Below are positions 24,206-33,170 of a stretch of 64,000 bases of DNA, one piece after another. Within the stretch, counting starts at the first letter, position 1; each line of letters opens with the position of its first letter. The notes beneath the pieces are model-generated. The model saw only the letters and a list, made by a program, of their open reading frames with translations. It did not search any database and was not told the origin of the DNA. This DNA is from Aureibaculum sp. 2308TA14-22 (GTDB lineage Bacteria > Bacteroidota > Bacteroidia > Flavobacteriales > Flavobacteriaceae): assembly GCF_040538665.1 (NCBI RefSeq), contig NZ_JBEWXT010000001.1:2134501-2198500 (forward strand), written 5' to 3'. The position numbers and the translations under genes were made by a program.

Positions 24206-26803
24206 CTAATGCGTTGGCGGAATTAATACATGATTAATTACATGGATAATTCCATTTGTAGCTTCTATATTGGCAACGGTAACCGTAACCGCGTCATTTA
24301 AAATTACTTTACCATCTTTCATTTGTACCGTAATATCTCCACCCTGTTGGGTTTTTACCGTGTGCTTTTCAACTAATTCAGCTCCTGTATATTTGCCAGC
24401 AATAACATGGTACAACAATACTTCTTTTAACGCATCCCCTTCAGGAATTGCATCTAATGCTGCAAAAGCTTCGTTTGTTGGAGCAAATACAGTAAATGGC
24501 CCATCACCTTGTAAGGTCTCTACCAAATCAGCCGCTTTTAATGCATCAACTAAAGTTGAGAAATTAGGATCTCCTACTGCTATTTCTACAATTGATTTTG
24601 GTTGCATGCTTGGCGGAATTAATACACCGTCAATTACATGTACTATACCATTTGAAGCCATAACATCTGCTGTTGTAACTGTGACATTTCCATTAAGTAC
24701 AACATTATCATGAATCCATTCGATGGTAACTTCTTCACCTTGCACAGTAGTAACCGTTTGTTTTTCTAACAACTCAGCACCTGTGTATTTTCCTGCAGCA
24801 ACATGGTACAATAACACTTCTTTAAGAGCTTCGCCTTCAGGTATAGCATCTAAAGCGTCAAACGCATGGTTTGTAGGTGCAAACACTGTAAATGGTCCAT
24901 CACCTTGTAACGTTTCAACTAAACCAGCGGCAGATAATGCTCCAACTAAAGTTGAGAAATCAGGACTTCCAGTTGCAATATCAACTATAGAAGGCAACTG
25001 CATGCTTGGCGGAATTAACACACCATCTATTACATGAATTACACCATTAGATGCCATAATATCAGCTACAGTAACCTTTACCATTCCATTTAACACTACA
25101 GTATCATCATCAAACTCAATAGTTACTTCTTCTCCTTGAACCGTTGTTACTGTTGTTCTTTCGAATAAATCATCAGCAGTCAATTTTCCAGAAGCAACAT
25201 GGTACAATAATACTTCTTTCAACGCATCTCCTTCAGGAATTGCATCTAAAGCAGCAAATGCGTCATTTGTAGGTGCAAATACTGTAAATGGTCCGTCGCC
25301 TTGTAATGTTTCAACTAAATCAGCAGCACTTAATGCTCCAACTAAAGTTGAAAAATCAGGATTTCCAACAGCTATTTCTACAATAGATTTTAATTGCATA
25401 CTTGGCGGAATTAACACATTGTCAATTACGTGCACAACACCATTTGAAGCTAATATATCAGCAGTTGTAACTGTAACCATTCCGTTTAATACTACCTTAT
25501 CTTCCATCCACTCAATGGTCACTTCTTCACCTTGAGCTGTCATTACAGTTTCTTTCTTTAACAAGTCAGCTCCTAAATATCTACCAGATACTACATGGTA
25601 TAGTAATACTTCTTTTAAGGCATCTCCTTCAGGAATTGCATCTAGAGCTAAGAAAGCATCATTTGTAGGTGCAAATACTGTGAAAGGCCCATCACCTTGC
25701 AACGTTTCAACCAAACCTGCTGATGTTAAAGCACCAACTAACAGAGAAAAATTATCGTCGCTTGTTGCAATATCAACTATAGATGGCAAGTTTAAATAAC
25801 TTGGCGGAATCAATACACTCTCAATTACATGTATCATTCCATTTTTTGCTCTAATATTTGATTGGATTACTTTTACCATATCATTGATAACTATTTCGTT
25901 ATCAGAATTTAAAGTAATTTTAATATCTTCTCCTTGAAGCGATGTTACCATTTCTTCTTTCAAGAGTTTTTGAGATCTTTTTTTACCACTAGTTACATGG
26001 TACAATAAAATTTGCTTTAAAATTTCACCTTGAGGAACAGATTCTAAAGCCGCAAACGCATCATTTGTAGGTGCAAAAACCGTAAAAGGTCCGTCACCAT
26101 TCAATGCATCAACTAAATCAGCATCACTCAGTACTTTAACTAAAGTGGTAAATCTATCGTCATTAACTACAATATCTACAATAGTTTGACCCGGAGTTGT
26201 AACGCTTGTTAAATTAGCAGTCCAATCTCCAACGCTTCTTCCGTTGCTTGATATTAGTCTAAAGCGTCCTTTTAAATTACCATCTTCATCAGCCATACCA
26301 TAGCCTCTTACATAACCATCAGCCGTTTTTACGATAAGATAAACATATCCATCACTGATCCATGCACCTCTTGCGGGAGCTATACTTCCGTCAGCAAGGA
26401 CAAGATTTCCTCTAAAAATGGCAAATAATGAATGATATAAGGTAAAATTTAGTTTTAATTCACCTTCAATCATAGCACCTTTATCGGCACCGTCAGTTAC
26501 TTCACCTTTAAAGTCGTAGCGTCTTCTTTCTACTGTAACGCTACTAGATTTCTCGTTGGTGTTTTCTGATTTGTTCAAAGACGGAGTATCACCATTAATT
26601 TTGGCATCAGTTAATTCGCCAGCAATGGTTTCTTCAGTCATTTTTTCTATTTCATCAAAGCTGATGATTGGAGACTCTTCAAATACACCCTCATTAAGTG
26701 GAGCTTCAATTGTCCCTAGGTCGTCGGTACAAGAACCGAATGCAATAATTAATGTTAGCAACATAACAGTTTTTAATGCTGCTTTTCCGATTAGTTTTTT
26801 CAT
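24206..26803 (-). CDS. FAS1 (fasciclin) lipoprotein with five tandem domains
   Basis: An 865-residue surface lipoprotein candidate: lipobox LIIAFGSC with Cys25, an N-terminal region to about 200 with a unique strand-rich segment (VTVERRRYDFKGEVTDGADK), then five FAS1 domains starting near 204, 338, 470, 603 and 734, period about 132 residues. Repeats 2-5 are highly similar (GDGPFTVFAPTNDAF and IPEGDALKEVLLYHV recur), pointing to recent internal duplication. FAS1 proteins act in adhesion. It is monocistronic, with promoter and candidate operator upstream at 26867-26904 and a terminator at 24131-24162. Confidence 0.92.
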   Translation of the reverse strand: MKKLIGKAALKTVMLLTLIIAFGSCTDDLGTIEAPLNEGVFEESPIISFDEIEKMTEETIAGELTDAKINGDTPSLNKSENTNEKSSSVTVERRRYDFKGEVTDGADKGAMIEGELKLNFTLYHSLFAIFRGNLVLADGSIAPARGAWISDGYVYLIVKTADGYVRGYGMADEDGNLKGRFRLISSNGRSVGDWTANLTSVTTPGQTIVDIVVNDDRFTTLVKVLSDADLVDALNGDGPFTVFAPTNDAFAALESVPQGEILKQILLYHVTSGKKRSQKLLKEEMVTSLQGEDIKITLNSDNEIVINDMVKVIQSNIRAKNGMIHVIESVLIPPSYLNLPSIVDIATSDDNFSLLVGALTSAGLVETLQGDGPFTVFAPTNDAFLALDAIPEGDALKEVLLYHVVSGRYLGADLLKKETVMTAQGEEVTIEWMEDKVVLNGMVTVTTADILASNGVVHVIDNVLIPPSMQLKSIVEIAVGNPDFSTLVGALSAADLVETLQGDGPFTVFAPTNDAFAALDAIPEGDALKEVLLYHVASGKLTADDLFERTTVTTVQGEEVTIEFDDDTVVLNGMVKVTVADIMASNGVIHVIDGVLIPPSMQLPSIVDIATGSPDFSTLVGALSAAGLVETLQGDGPFTVFAPTNHAFDALDAIPEGEALKEVLLYHVAAGKYTGAELLEKQTVTTVQGEEVTIEWIHDNVVLNGNVTVTTADVMASNGIVHVIDGVLIPPSMQPKSIVEIAVGDPNFSTLVDALKAADLVETLQGDGPFTVFAPTNEAFAALDAIPEGDALKEVLLYHVIAGKYTGAELVEKHTVKTQQGGDITVQMKDGKVILNDAVTVTVANIEATNGIIHVINHVLIPPTH
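24580..25790. repeat. Near-identical FAS1-encoding DNA repeats
   Basis: Within the five-domain FAS1 gene about 400-bp units recur with long stretches of near identity, for example around the APTNDAF and EALKEVLLYH codons. Such repeats can recombine and change the domain number. Exact boundaries and identity were not computed. Confidence 0.65.
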
Positions 26804-26866
26804 TTACGTTAGATTTAATTAAATGATTAAAATAAATTTGTTTAACTTTTAGCATGAATTATTAAA

Positions 26867-26874
26867 CAAATATA
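26867..26874 (-). promoter_or_regulatory. -7 promoter element (TATATTTG) for the five-domain FAS1 gene
   Basis: Minus-strand TATATTTG about 64 bases upstream of the start at 26803, directly abutting the candidate operator. Confidence 0.5.
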
Positions 26875-26904
26875 TGTTTATTTATTCTATTAAATAGTTA
26901 AACA
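26875..26904 (-). promoter_or_regulatory. Candidate operator shared with the other FAS1 gene
   Basis: On the minus strand it reads TGTTTAACTATTTAA then 8 bases and ATAAACA, the same length (30 bp) and same left half as the element at 15232-15261. The remaining intergenic bases to 27083 show only AT-rich DNA and a weak hairpin near 26971-26990. Confidence 0.45.
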
Positions 26905-27083
26905 GAAAGTAAATTAACATAATTTTAACATAATTTCGCATGATGCCACGCTTTAAATGAAGAAATAGCTCAAAAAACAAGGGGTTTTTGTCACAGAATG
27001 TGAGCTTATCAAGTTATAAAGATCAAAAATTAATGTTTAATTATTATTAAAAATAATGAAACAAAATTAAATCAAAGATAAAT

Positions 27084-28148
27084 TTAATGAAGAATATACA
27101 TCATCACTTTACTTTTAGCAACAGTTTCCTTCCATTCACTTTCAGGATTGCTATCTTTAGTGATACCTCCGCCAACATAAATTTCAATTTGGTCATTTAA
27201 TAGCTGCATGCATCTTAAGTTTACATACAAGTTTGAAGTTTTGTTTAGGTTCAACTCTCCTAAAAATCCTGTATAAAACTGTCGACTATACTTTTCGTTT
27301 TGTAGAATAAAATCTTTAGCCTCCTGCTTAGGCACTCCGCAAACCGCGGGAGTGGGGTGCAATAAATTGATAATTTTGTTTAGTGTAAAGTTTTTAGTTA
27401 ATTTTCCAGAAATATCTGTACGCAGATGTAGTAAACTTCCTGCTTTTACGGTATAAGGTATAGAAACCTCAACGTCAATAGCTAACTGGTGTAAAATGAA
27501 ATCTGTTACCAGCTGTTGTTCTTCCACTTCTTTTGGCTTCCAAACCACTTTACTATCAGCACCATAAATCTGTGTACCCGCCAATGCCATTGTAGAAAAG
27601 GTATTGTTAGTTACGTTTAATAAAGTTTCTGGAGTGGCACCTAGCCACAGGCCTACCTTAGGGTGAAACCAACAATACACAAAGGCATGTTTATAATTTA
27701 GAAGTAATTTTTTGAAGCCCTCAATAACATCGAACTTTTTTGGCATTATCGTTTCCTTCCTAGAAAGGACAACCTTTTTAAAATTATTCTTTTCTAAGAA
27801 TTTGATCCCTTCTTTAACTAAATCTATATGTTTAGCCTTGGAATCTTCTGAACTTGATTCTAGTATAGTCTCATTCCTTTTATCTTCAATGAAACTTTTA
27901 ATGATTTCAGCATTAAACCGTGCTGATTCTGAAAACGGAAATAAAATTGAAGGTTCTCTATTGTCAAAAGGAGCAAATACAAATCCTGATTCCTGATAGT
28001 CTTTGGCGTAAAAAAGTGTATCCGTTTTTTGAAAAATTGCCTTGATGAAATCACTTTTAGGGTGTCTATACACTACAAATGGCAATTCACTCTTTAAAGC
28101 ATCTTCAGCTTTTTTTAAAATAATTGCCAAAGTACTATTTACATCCAT
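27084..28148 (-). CDS. menF: Isochorismate synthase (MenF)
   Basis: MenF converts chorismate to isochorismate, the first committed step to menaquinone, the respiratory quinone of this group. The 354-residue protein has the chorismate-binding core: FKKVVLSRKETI, PKVGLWLGATPETLL, FSTMALAGTQ, EEQQLVTDFIL, LHPTPAVCGVPKQEA, YTGFLGELN and IYVGGGITKDSNPESEW. It lacks the long N-terminal region of E. coli MenF, as usual in Bacteroidota. It is last in a minus-strand operon after a thioesterase and a hydrolase. A siderophore-type (EntC) role is possible, but no such genes are nearby. Confidence 0.93.
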   Translation of the reverse strand: MDVNSTLAIILKKAEDALKSELPFVVYRHPKSDFIKAIFQKTDTLFYAKDYQESGFVFAPFDNREPSILFPFSESARFNAEIIKSFIEDKRNETILESSSEDSKAKHIDLVKEGIKFLEKNNFKKVVLSRKETIMPKKFDVIEGFKKLLLNYKHAFVYCWFHPKVGLWLGATPETLLNVTNNTFSTMALAGTQIYGADSKVVWKPKEVEEQQLVTDFILHQLAIDVEVSIPYTVKAGSLLHLRTDISGKLTKNFTLNKIINLLHPTPAVCGVPKQEAKDFILQNEKYSRQFYTGFLGELNLNKTSNLYVNLRCMQLLNDQIEIYVGGGITKDSNPESEWKETVAKSKVMMYILH

Positions 28149-28149
28149 A

Positions 28150-29013
28150 CTACTTGATTGTATTTAAAATTTCGTTTTTAATCAATTCAAAATCTGACCA
28201 AATTAATTCGTGTCCACCATCTTTTATGGTTACCTTTTTAAATTTTTCAACGTCTATTTTATTTTGTAAAAATATAGAATTTTGATAAGGCACTATCCAG
28301 TCTTTATCTCCATGGATATTTATTATTGGTGATGGGCTATCATTCCACAAATCTTCATAATTAGACAAATCAGTCAAATGTGAATATTTCTCTTTTGCTG
28401 CTGCTTGAACTTTTTTAGGCAACAACCATCTTGTCAACTTCCAATCATAAATTTTCAGTCCCCAAAATATTGGTTCTAAATCTGCATCTACTGCACTAGC
28501 TAAAGACACTTTATACTTGTACTTTTTTTGTGATGCTAAAATAATCGGCCCTCCATATGAATAACCTACCAGCACAACTTTTTCTGTGGGAATATTTTTA
28601 ATAGCATCATGTAAAACACCTATTTCAAAATCAATTGACCCTTGCACATTACCTGTGTTTTCTATTCCATACCCTATTCTATCATAACTCAATATATTCG
28701 CTTTAGTATTTAACAAACTGTCTTTTAAATACCTTTTATAATCCAATAAACTCCCTGGAGAACCATGCACAAAAACTAAAGTTGGTAGAATGGTATCAAT
28801 TTCTTGTTGCATTGCCACAACACGATAATTAAAACCTTTATAATCATTGTGAATTATTTTTGATTGTAAATTAGTAGCAGTTAATTCTTCTAAAACATTT
28901 TTATCGGATTTGGGACTAAAAAAAACATGAGCTGCAATTAGTAACCCTAAAAAAAGAATTGTTAAGATGATACCAATAATTTTAAAAATCTTTCGGATTC
29001 TTTTCGGCATCAT
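28150..29013 (-). CDS. Membrane-anchored alpha/beta hydrolase
   Basis: A 287-residue protein with an N-terminal transmembrane helix (about 11-30) and a hydrolase fold: LVFVHGSPGSLLDYKRYL (oxyanion HG), LVGYSYGGPIIL (nucleophile Ser), IINIHGDKDWIVPY (acid) and IKDGGHELIWSD (His). The triad is complete. It lies between the PaaI-like thioesterase and menF, overlapping the former by one base and one base from the latter. A MenH-like step in menaquinone synthesis is conceivable from position, but the membrane anchor is unlike MenH, so this is unproven. Confidence 0.85.
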   Translation of the reverse strand: MMPKRIRKIFKIIGIILTILFLGLLIAAHVFFSPKSDKNVLEELTATNLQSKIIHNDYKGFNYRVVAMQQEIDTILPTLVFVHGSPGSLLDYKRYLKDSLLNTKANILSYDRIGYGIENTGNVQGSIDFEIGVLHDAIKNIPTEKVVLVGYSYGGPIILASQKKYKYKVSLASAVDADLEPIFWGLKIYDWKLTRWLLPKKVQAAAKEKYSHLTDLSNYEDLWNDSPSPIINIHGDKDWIVPYQNSIFLQNKIDVEKFKKVTIKDGGHELIWSDFELIKNEILNTIK

Positions 29014-29432
29014 TACTTATTTCTGGTCAAGACAATAACGGTAAGTTTACATACAGAAATCAACTTTTCCTGTTCGTCAACTATTTTAATTTCCCACAAT
29101 TGGGTGGTTCTACCTTTATGTATTGGTCTTGCAATGGCTGTTACTAGACCTTCCCGTATTCCGCGAATATGATTTGCAGCTATTTCTAATCCGCGAATTT
29201 CTTGTTTCTCCGTATTAATAGAAAAATGAGCCGCAGTACTGCCCACGCTTTCCGCCAAAGCCACTGAAGCCCCACCGTGCAATAACCCAGCTGGCTGGTG
29301 TACTTTGGCATTAACTGGCATTGTTGCTACCAAATAATCTTCTCCAATATCGGTGTAAATAATGTTCAACGTTTCCATCAACGTGTTTTTTGTCCGATCA
29401 TTTAATTTTTCCAATAAAGCAGCTTTATCCAT
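29013..29432 (-). CDS. PaaI-type hotdog thioesterase, possible DHNA-CoA hydrolase
   Basis: A 139-residue hotdog protein: DYLVATMPVNAKVHQPAGLLHGGASVALAES contains the HGG turn and the following helix with the catalytic acidic residue (E in ALAES), and RPIHKGRTTQLWEIKI follows. This is the PaaI/MenI group. Because it heads an operon ending in menF, hydrolysis of 1,4-dihydroxy-2-naphthoyl-CoA (MenI) is a reasonable inference. The start ATG at 29432 is six bases from the divergent frame at 29439. Confidence 0.85.
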   Translation of the reverse strand: MDKAALLEKLNDRTKNTLMETLNIIYTDIGEDYLVATMPVNAKVHQPAGLLHGGASVALAESVGSTAAHFSINTEKQEIRGLEIAANHIRGIREGLVTAIARPIHKGRTTQLWEIKIVDEQEKLISVCKLTVIVLTRNK

Positions 29433-29493
29433 AATTATATGTTAATAGCGTCAAAAGTACTAAAAACTTTATCATTTATTTCTTGCAAATACA

Positions 29494-29501
29494 TAACTTT
29501 G
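29494..29501 (+). promoter_or_regulatory. -7 promoter element (TAACTTTG)
   Basis: TAACTTTGCACC precedes the ATG codons at 29514 and 29520 and rules out the longer frame starting at 29439. Confidence 0.6.
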
Positions 29502-29519
29502 CACCAGATTAGAATGACT

Positions 29520-30032
29520 ATGATTTACAAGATTAGATTGATATTAGATACAGAAGAAGATGTTGTTAGAGATATTGCCATAGGGTTTAACGATTCTTTA
29601 GAAGATCTGCACAATGCCATTACCAATGCTTTTGGTTTTGATGGTACAGAAATGGCTGCTTTTTACCTTACTGATGATGATTGGAATCAAGGCGAAGAAA
29701 TTCCACTTTTTGACATGACCGAATCTGAAGCAAATATTTCCATGCAAGGCTTTATACTTAGGGACATTTTAACCGAAGACAAGAACAAACTGATTTATGT
29801 TTATGATTTCTTTTCTATGTGGACATTTTTTGTTGAACTGATTAGCATTGAAGAAGATACTCGTCAAATTGAATTACCTAGCTTATTACTTTCAGTAGGT
29901 TTAGTACCTAATGAAGCTCCTGATAAGGAATTTGTCAGCGAAGATATTTCTAGTGGTAATGACGATGATTATAATACCCTTGAAAATTTTGATGATTTTG
30001 ACTTCGACAACTTTGATGAGTTGATGAATTAA
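29520..30032 (+). CDS. Plasmid pRiA4b ORF-3-like protein
   Basis: A protein of about 170 residues beginning MIYKIRLILDTEEDVVRDI, followed by FNDSLEDLHNAITNAFGFDG, AAFYLTDDDWNQGEEIPLFD and KNKLIYVYDFFSMWTFFVEL, the pattern of the pRiA4b ORF-3 (IS1096 TnpR-like) family, with a very acidic C-terminal tail (NDDDYNTLENFDDFDFDN). The family is widespread in chromosomes and its function is unknown; the mobile-element name is historical. The start is set by the promoter at 29494-29501; ATG 29514 is two codons upstream and equally possible. Confidence 0.85.
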   Translation: MIYKIRLILDTEEDVVRDIAIGFNDSLEDLHNAITNAFGFDGTEMAAFYLTDDDWNQGEEIPLFDMTESEANISMQGFILRDILTEDKNKLIYVYDFFSMWTFFVELISIEEDTRQIELPSLLLSVGLVPNEAPDKEFVSEDISSGNDDDYNTLENFDDFDFDNFDELMN

Positions 30033-30156
30033 ATTCTACCTTGACACTACTTTTGAGCAAGAGAACATATTAATTATTTTTTTAGATAATTTTATTTTTT
30101 CTGTTACGAAATTAAATTTCGTTCGTCTTATTTTGTATAACCAAACAATCACAATC

Positions 30157-31056
30157 TTGGAAACTATCTTATCCCTTAAAAATTTAGATAAAAAATTTGG
30201 TAGCGTACATGCCGTAAACAACCTCTCTTTTGATATTGAAAAAGGTAACGTTTATGGCATTTTAGGCCCGAATGGAAGTGGAAAATCAACCACCCTAGGT
30301 ATTATTTTAAATGTTGTAAATAAAACCTCTGGAGATTTCTCTTGGTTTGACGGAAACGTTTCTACACATGATGCTTTAAAAAGAGTAGGTGCTATTATTG
30401 AGCGACCTAATTTTTATCCGTACATGACGGCGGTTCAAAACTTGAAGCTCATTTGCAAAATTAAAGGAGTTTCTTATGATAAAATAGATGAAAAGCTAAA
30501 AGTTGTAAACTTATTTGAGCGTAGAGATAGTAAATTCAAAACCTACTCTTTAGGGATGAAACAAAGATTAGCCATTGCCTCCGCCCTACTAAATGATCCT
30601 GAGATTCTAATTTTAGATGAACCTACAAACGGTTTAGACCCGCAGGGAATTCATGAAATCAGAAAAATTATAAAAGAAATTGCGAGTAATGGTACCACTA
30701 TTTTACTGGCTTCACATTTATTAGATGAAGTTGAAAAAGTATGTTCACATGTGGTTGTAATTCGTAATGGAATAAAACTATATTCCGGTGCCGTTGATGG
30801 TATAACCGCAACAAATGGTTATTTTGAATTGAATATAGATAGCGGCTCTGACGGGCTAGCTAAATTGCTTCAAGAGCATCCAGCAATCTCTGATGTTAAA
30901 GAAGAAGATGGTAAGTTTATTGCTACTTTAGAAAGTGAATTATCCGCTTCAGAAATAAATGCATATTTGTTTAAAAATGGCATAACGCTATCACATTTAG
31001 TGAAACGTATGCCAAGTTTAGAGCAACAATTTTTAACCCTTACCAACAACAACTAA
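30157..31056 (+). CDS. ABC transporter ATP-binding protein
   Basis: The nucleotide-binding subunit of an ABC-2 type exporter. It shows Walker A GPNGSGKST, the Q-loop region, signature YSLGMKQRLAIASALL, Walker B LILDEPTNGLDP and the H-loop LLASHLLDEVE, followed by a C-terminal domain of the CcmA/GldA-like type. The frame opens at TTG 30133, but the TTG at 30157 gives the expected N-terminus (ETILSLKNLDKKFGSVHAV) and about 299 residues, so it is preferred; both are non-ATG starts. The permease gene follows after 18 bases. The substrate is unknown. Confidence 0.92.
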   Translation: METILSLKNLDKKFGSVHAVNNLSFDIEKGNVYGILGPNGSGKSTTLGIILNVVNKTSGDFSWFDGNVSTHDALKRVGAIIERPNFYPYMTAVQNLKLICKIKGVSYDKIDEKLKVVNLFERRDSKFKTYSLGMKQRLAIASALLNDPEILILDEPTNGLDPQGIHEIRKIIKEIASNGTTILLASHLLDEVEKVCSHVVVIRNGIKLYSGAVDGITATNGYFELNIDSGSDGLAKLLQEHPAISDVKEEDGKFIATLESELSASEINAYLFKNGITLSHLVKRMPSLEQQFLTLTNNN

Positions 31057-31074
31057 CCCACAAGCTACCACAAC

Positions 31075-31953
31075 ATGTTACGACTTTTAAATATAGAATT
31101 TCATAAATTAAAACACAATAGAGCCAGTAGGGTACTTACTATCATCTATTTTGCATTGCTTACTTCTATTGCATTAATAGCAGCCATAAAATTTGATATT
31201 GGCCCAATAAAATTTCATTTAGCAGAACAAGGTATTTTTAACTTTCCATACATATGGCACTTTAATACCTTTATGGCCTCTATCTTTAAATTCTTTTTAC
31301 TATTGGTAATTGTTTCTATGATGGCAAATGAATATAGTAACAAAACCTTAAAACAAAATTTAATAGACGGCCTCAGTAAAAAAGAATTTATACTTTCTAA
31401 ATTTTATACAGTAATTGTATTCGCAGCAATTTCAACGCTTTTTGTATTTGTGGTTTCGTTAATTTTAGGATTAATATATTCTGATTTTAATGAAATGAGT
31501 ATCATATTTTCTGATTTAGAATATCTTTTTGCCTTCTTTGTAAAACTTACTGCTTTTTTTGCCTTTGGTTTATTTATGGGTATTTTAGTAAAACGCTCTG
31601 CTTTTGCCGTTGGAGGTATTTTAGTATGGTTTTTTGTAGAAAGTATCTTCAAAGGATTTTTGTTCTGGAAATTTAATAAAGATAAATTCGCATCAAATGA
31701 TGCTGTTGATAGTAATTCTTTATCAAGCATTGGTGTTAACGACATTATGCAATTTTTCCCGTTAGAATCTATGTCAAATTTGTTAAAACAACCTTTTACT
31801 AGACTAAATGCTGTACAAAGTGTTGGAAAACAAATTGGAGAAAACTTTGCACAAGATTTTTCAGTACACTGGCAAGACCTTGTTATTTCATCAGCTTGGA
31901 TATTTATATTTATCTACTGCTCTTATGCGTTGTTAAAGAAAAGAGATTTGTAA
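31075..31953 (+). CDS. ABC-2 type transporter permease
   Basis: A 292-residue integral membrane protein with six hydrophobic segments, starting LLNIEFHKLKHNRASRVLTI, with ANEYSNKTLKQNLIDGLSKKEFILSKF, a conserved ABC-2 permease block in which the transcribed cytoplasmic loop precedes the third membrane segment. It partners the ATPase encoded directly upstream. No periplasmic accessory gene is present, suggesting a simple two-component exporter, perhaps for a lipid, peptide or drug. No sequence feature narrows this. Confidence 0.88.
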   Translation: MLRLLNIEFHKLKHNRASRVLTIIYFALLTSIALIAAIKFDIGPIKFHLAEQGIFNFPYIWHFNTFMASIFKFFLLLVIVSMMANEYSNKTLKQNLIDGLSKKEFILSKFYTVIVFAAISTLFVFVVSLILGLIYSDFNEMSIIFSDLEYLFAFFVKLTAFFAFGLFMGILVKRSAFAVGGILVWFFVESIFKGFLFWKFNKDKFASNDAVDSNSLSSIGVNDIMQFFPLESMSNLLKQPFTRLNAVQSVGKQIGENFAQDFSVHWQDLVISSAWIFIFIYCSYALLKKRDL

Positions 31954-32030
31954 AATAGCTAGACTTAACTTATTTTAATTAAGTATTAAGAAAGTTGTGA
32001 GAGACAAAGTGTGAGAAAGAAATTAAGAAG

Positions 32031-32882
32031 TTAATCTTTAAATAAGGCTTCCAGCCATCCTTTAAGTAGATTAGGCCAAGTTTCGGCTGCAACATTTCCT
32101 TTACGTAAACCATAACCATGACCACCTTCGTTTCGAAAATGTAAATCAACTGGCACTTTTGCATCTCTTAATGCACCAGTCATTACCAATGCACTATTAC
32201 CATAAACATCATCAGCCGTTGAAAATATAAAAAAGGGAGGTGTGTCTTTGGTAATTGTCAATTCTGGTGTAATGCTTTTATCTTTTCCTTTGTCTAAATA
32301 GGCAGGATAAATTAATACAGTAAAATCTGGTCTGCTTGAAAAAGTATCAATTTCATCAATTTTCTTATACGTATCTTCTGTAAATCGTGTTGAAGCTCTA
32401 GCACATAAACTACCACCAGCAGAGAACCCCATTACACCAATAGTGTCAGCATTTAAATTAAATTCTTTGGCCTTACTTCTTACCAATTTAATAGCTCGTT
32501 GAATATCATTCAACGCTCCTTCTTGTTTATTCGGAACACGATAATGCAATACAAATGCGGTATAACCCAACGTATTTAGCCACTCGGCTATTTCATATCC
32601 TTCTAAATCAGCCGCGAGAATATTATAGCCTCCTCCCGGGCAAACAATGATTCCAATTCCATTATTTTTGGAGTCTCCTGGCTTAAAAACCTTTAAAGAA
32701 GGATTGGTTACATCTGTTAACCGTAATACATTCCCAGTTGTATTATCAGATATTGTTGGTTTATTTTTTTTCTCCTTTTCGCCTGGCACTACATCTGGCC
32801 ACAGATAAATAACTTCATTAGTTTGTGCTTGTATGAAAAGCGTTGAAATTAATAATAAAAATAAAAGTAAAAAAGGTCTCAT
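32031..32882 (-). CDS. Secreted alpha/beta hydrolase, esterase (BD-FAE / acetylxylan-esterase-like)
   Basis: A 283-residue exported esterase. The ATG at 32882 gives the signal peptide MRPFLLLFLLLISTLFIQAQ; the frame extends to 32906 but that adds an unlikely leader. Family marks are WPDVVPGEKE, IIVCPGGGYNILAADLEGYEIAEWL (oxyanion CPGGG), RAIKLVRSKAKEF, GVMGFSAGGSLCA (nucleophile Ser) and NEGGHGYGLRKG (His). Such enzymes deacylate plant or algal polysaccharides. With the GH9 cellulase further on it may contribute to polysaccharide use, but the two are not linked by an operon. Confidence 0.88.
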   Translation of the reverse strand: MRPFLLLFLLLISTLFIQAQTNEVIYLWPDVVPGEKEKKNKPTISDNTTGNVLRLTDVTNPSLKVFKPGDSKNNGIGIIVCPGGGYNILAADLEGYEIAEWLNTLGYTAFVLHYRVPNKQEGALNDIQRAIKLVRSKAKEFNLNADTIGVMGFSAGGSLCARASTRFTEDTYKKIDEIDTFSSRPDFTVLIYPAYLDKGKDKSITPELTITKDTPPFFIFSTADDVYGNSALVMTGALRDAKVPVDLHFRNEGGHGYGLRKGNVAAETWPNLLKGWLEALFKD

Positions 32883-32956
32883 AAGTAGATTCGTTAAAAA
32901 AATCACTGTTCTTTCAAAATTAAGCTAATTTTATAAAATGAACTCTCCTTCTGACA

Positions 32957-33019
32957 CAAAAAATGGGCATTGCTTATAAAACAATACCCATTTATTAACT
33001 AACTAACTCAAATAATTAT
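32957..33019 (-). ncRNA. Candidate small RNA with the AATTATTTGAGTTAGTTA core
   Basis: On the minus strand a -7 box TATATTTG (33031-33024) is followed by the 18-nt sequence AATTATTTGAGTTAGTTA (33017-33000), then by a hairpin, AAATGGGTATTG with CAATGCCCATTT (32994-32961), and T6. The predicted RNA is about 60 nt. The same 18-nt core occurs in front of the terminator at 54991-55014. The region lies between two divergent genes, where a terminator would otherwise have no purpose. It may belong to the flavo-1 RNA class (from memory). Confidence 0.55.
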
Positions 33020-33158
33020 GATACAAATATAATACGGAATTTTACAGGTTAATGTTAAAATCCTATTAAACAATTGTATGTTTATGTTAATTATTGTTAA
33101 CTTTTTATGATAACGCTTAATAAAATAGTAATTCATCAAATGATACCGTTTAGTTCAT

Positions 33159-33166
33159 TATTTTTG
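33159..33166 (+). promoter_or_regulatory. -7 promoter element (TATTTTTG) for uvrB
   Basis: TATTTTTG ends four bases before the uvrB ATG at 33171, so the transcript would be leaderless or have a leader of one to three bases. Confidence 0.5.
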
Positions 33167-33170
33167 TATT

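Noticed and set aside
24270-25037. Long open frames on the plus strand opposite the five-domain FAS1 gene
   Set aside because: They are antisense shadows that repeat with the FAS1 period; they have no promoter or family features.
29520-30032. A mobile-element gene, because of the pRiA4b/IS1096 family name
   Set aside because: No inverted repeats or transposase are nearby; the family is common in chromosomes.
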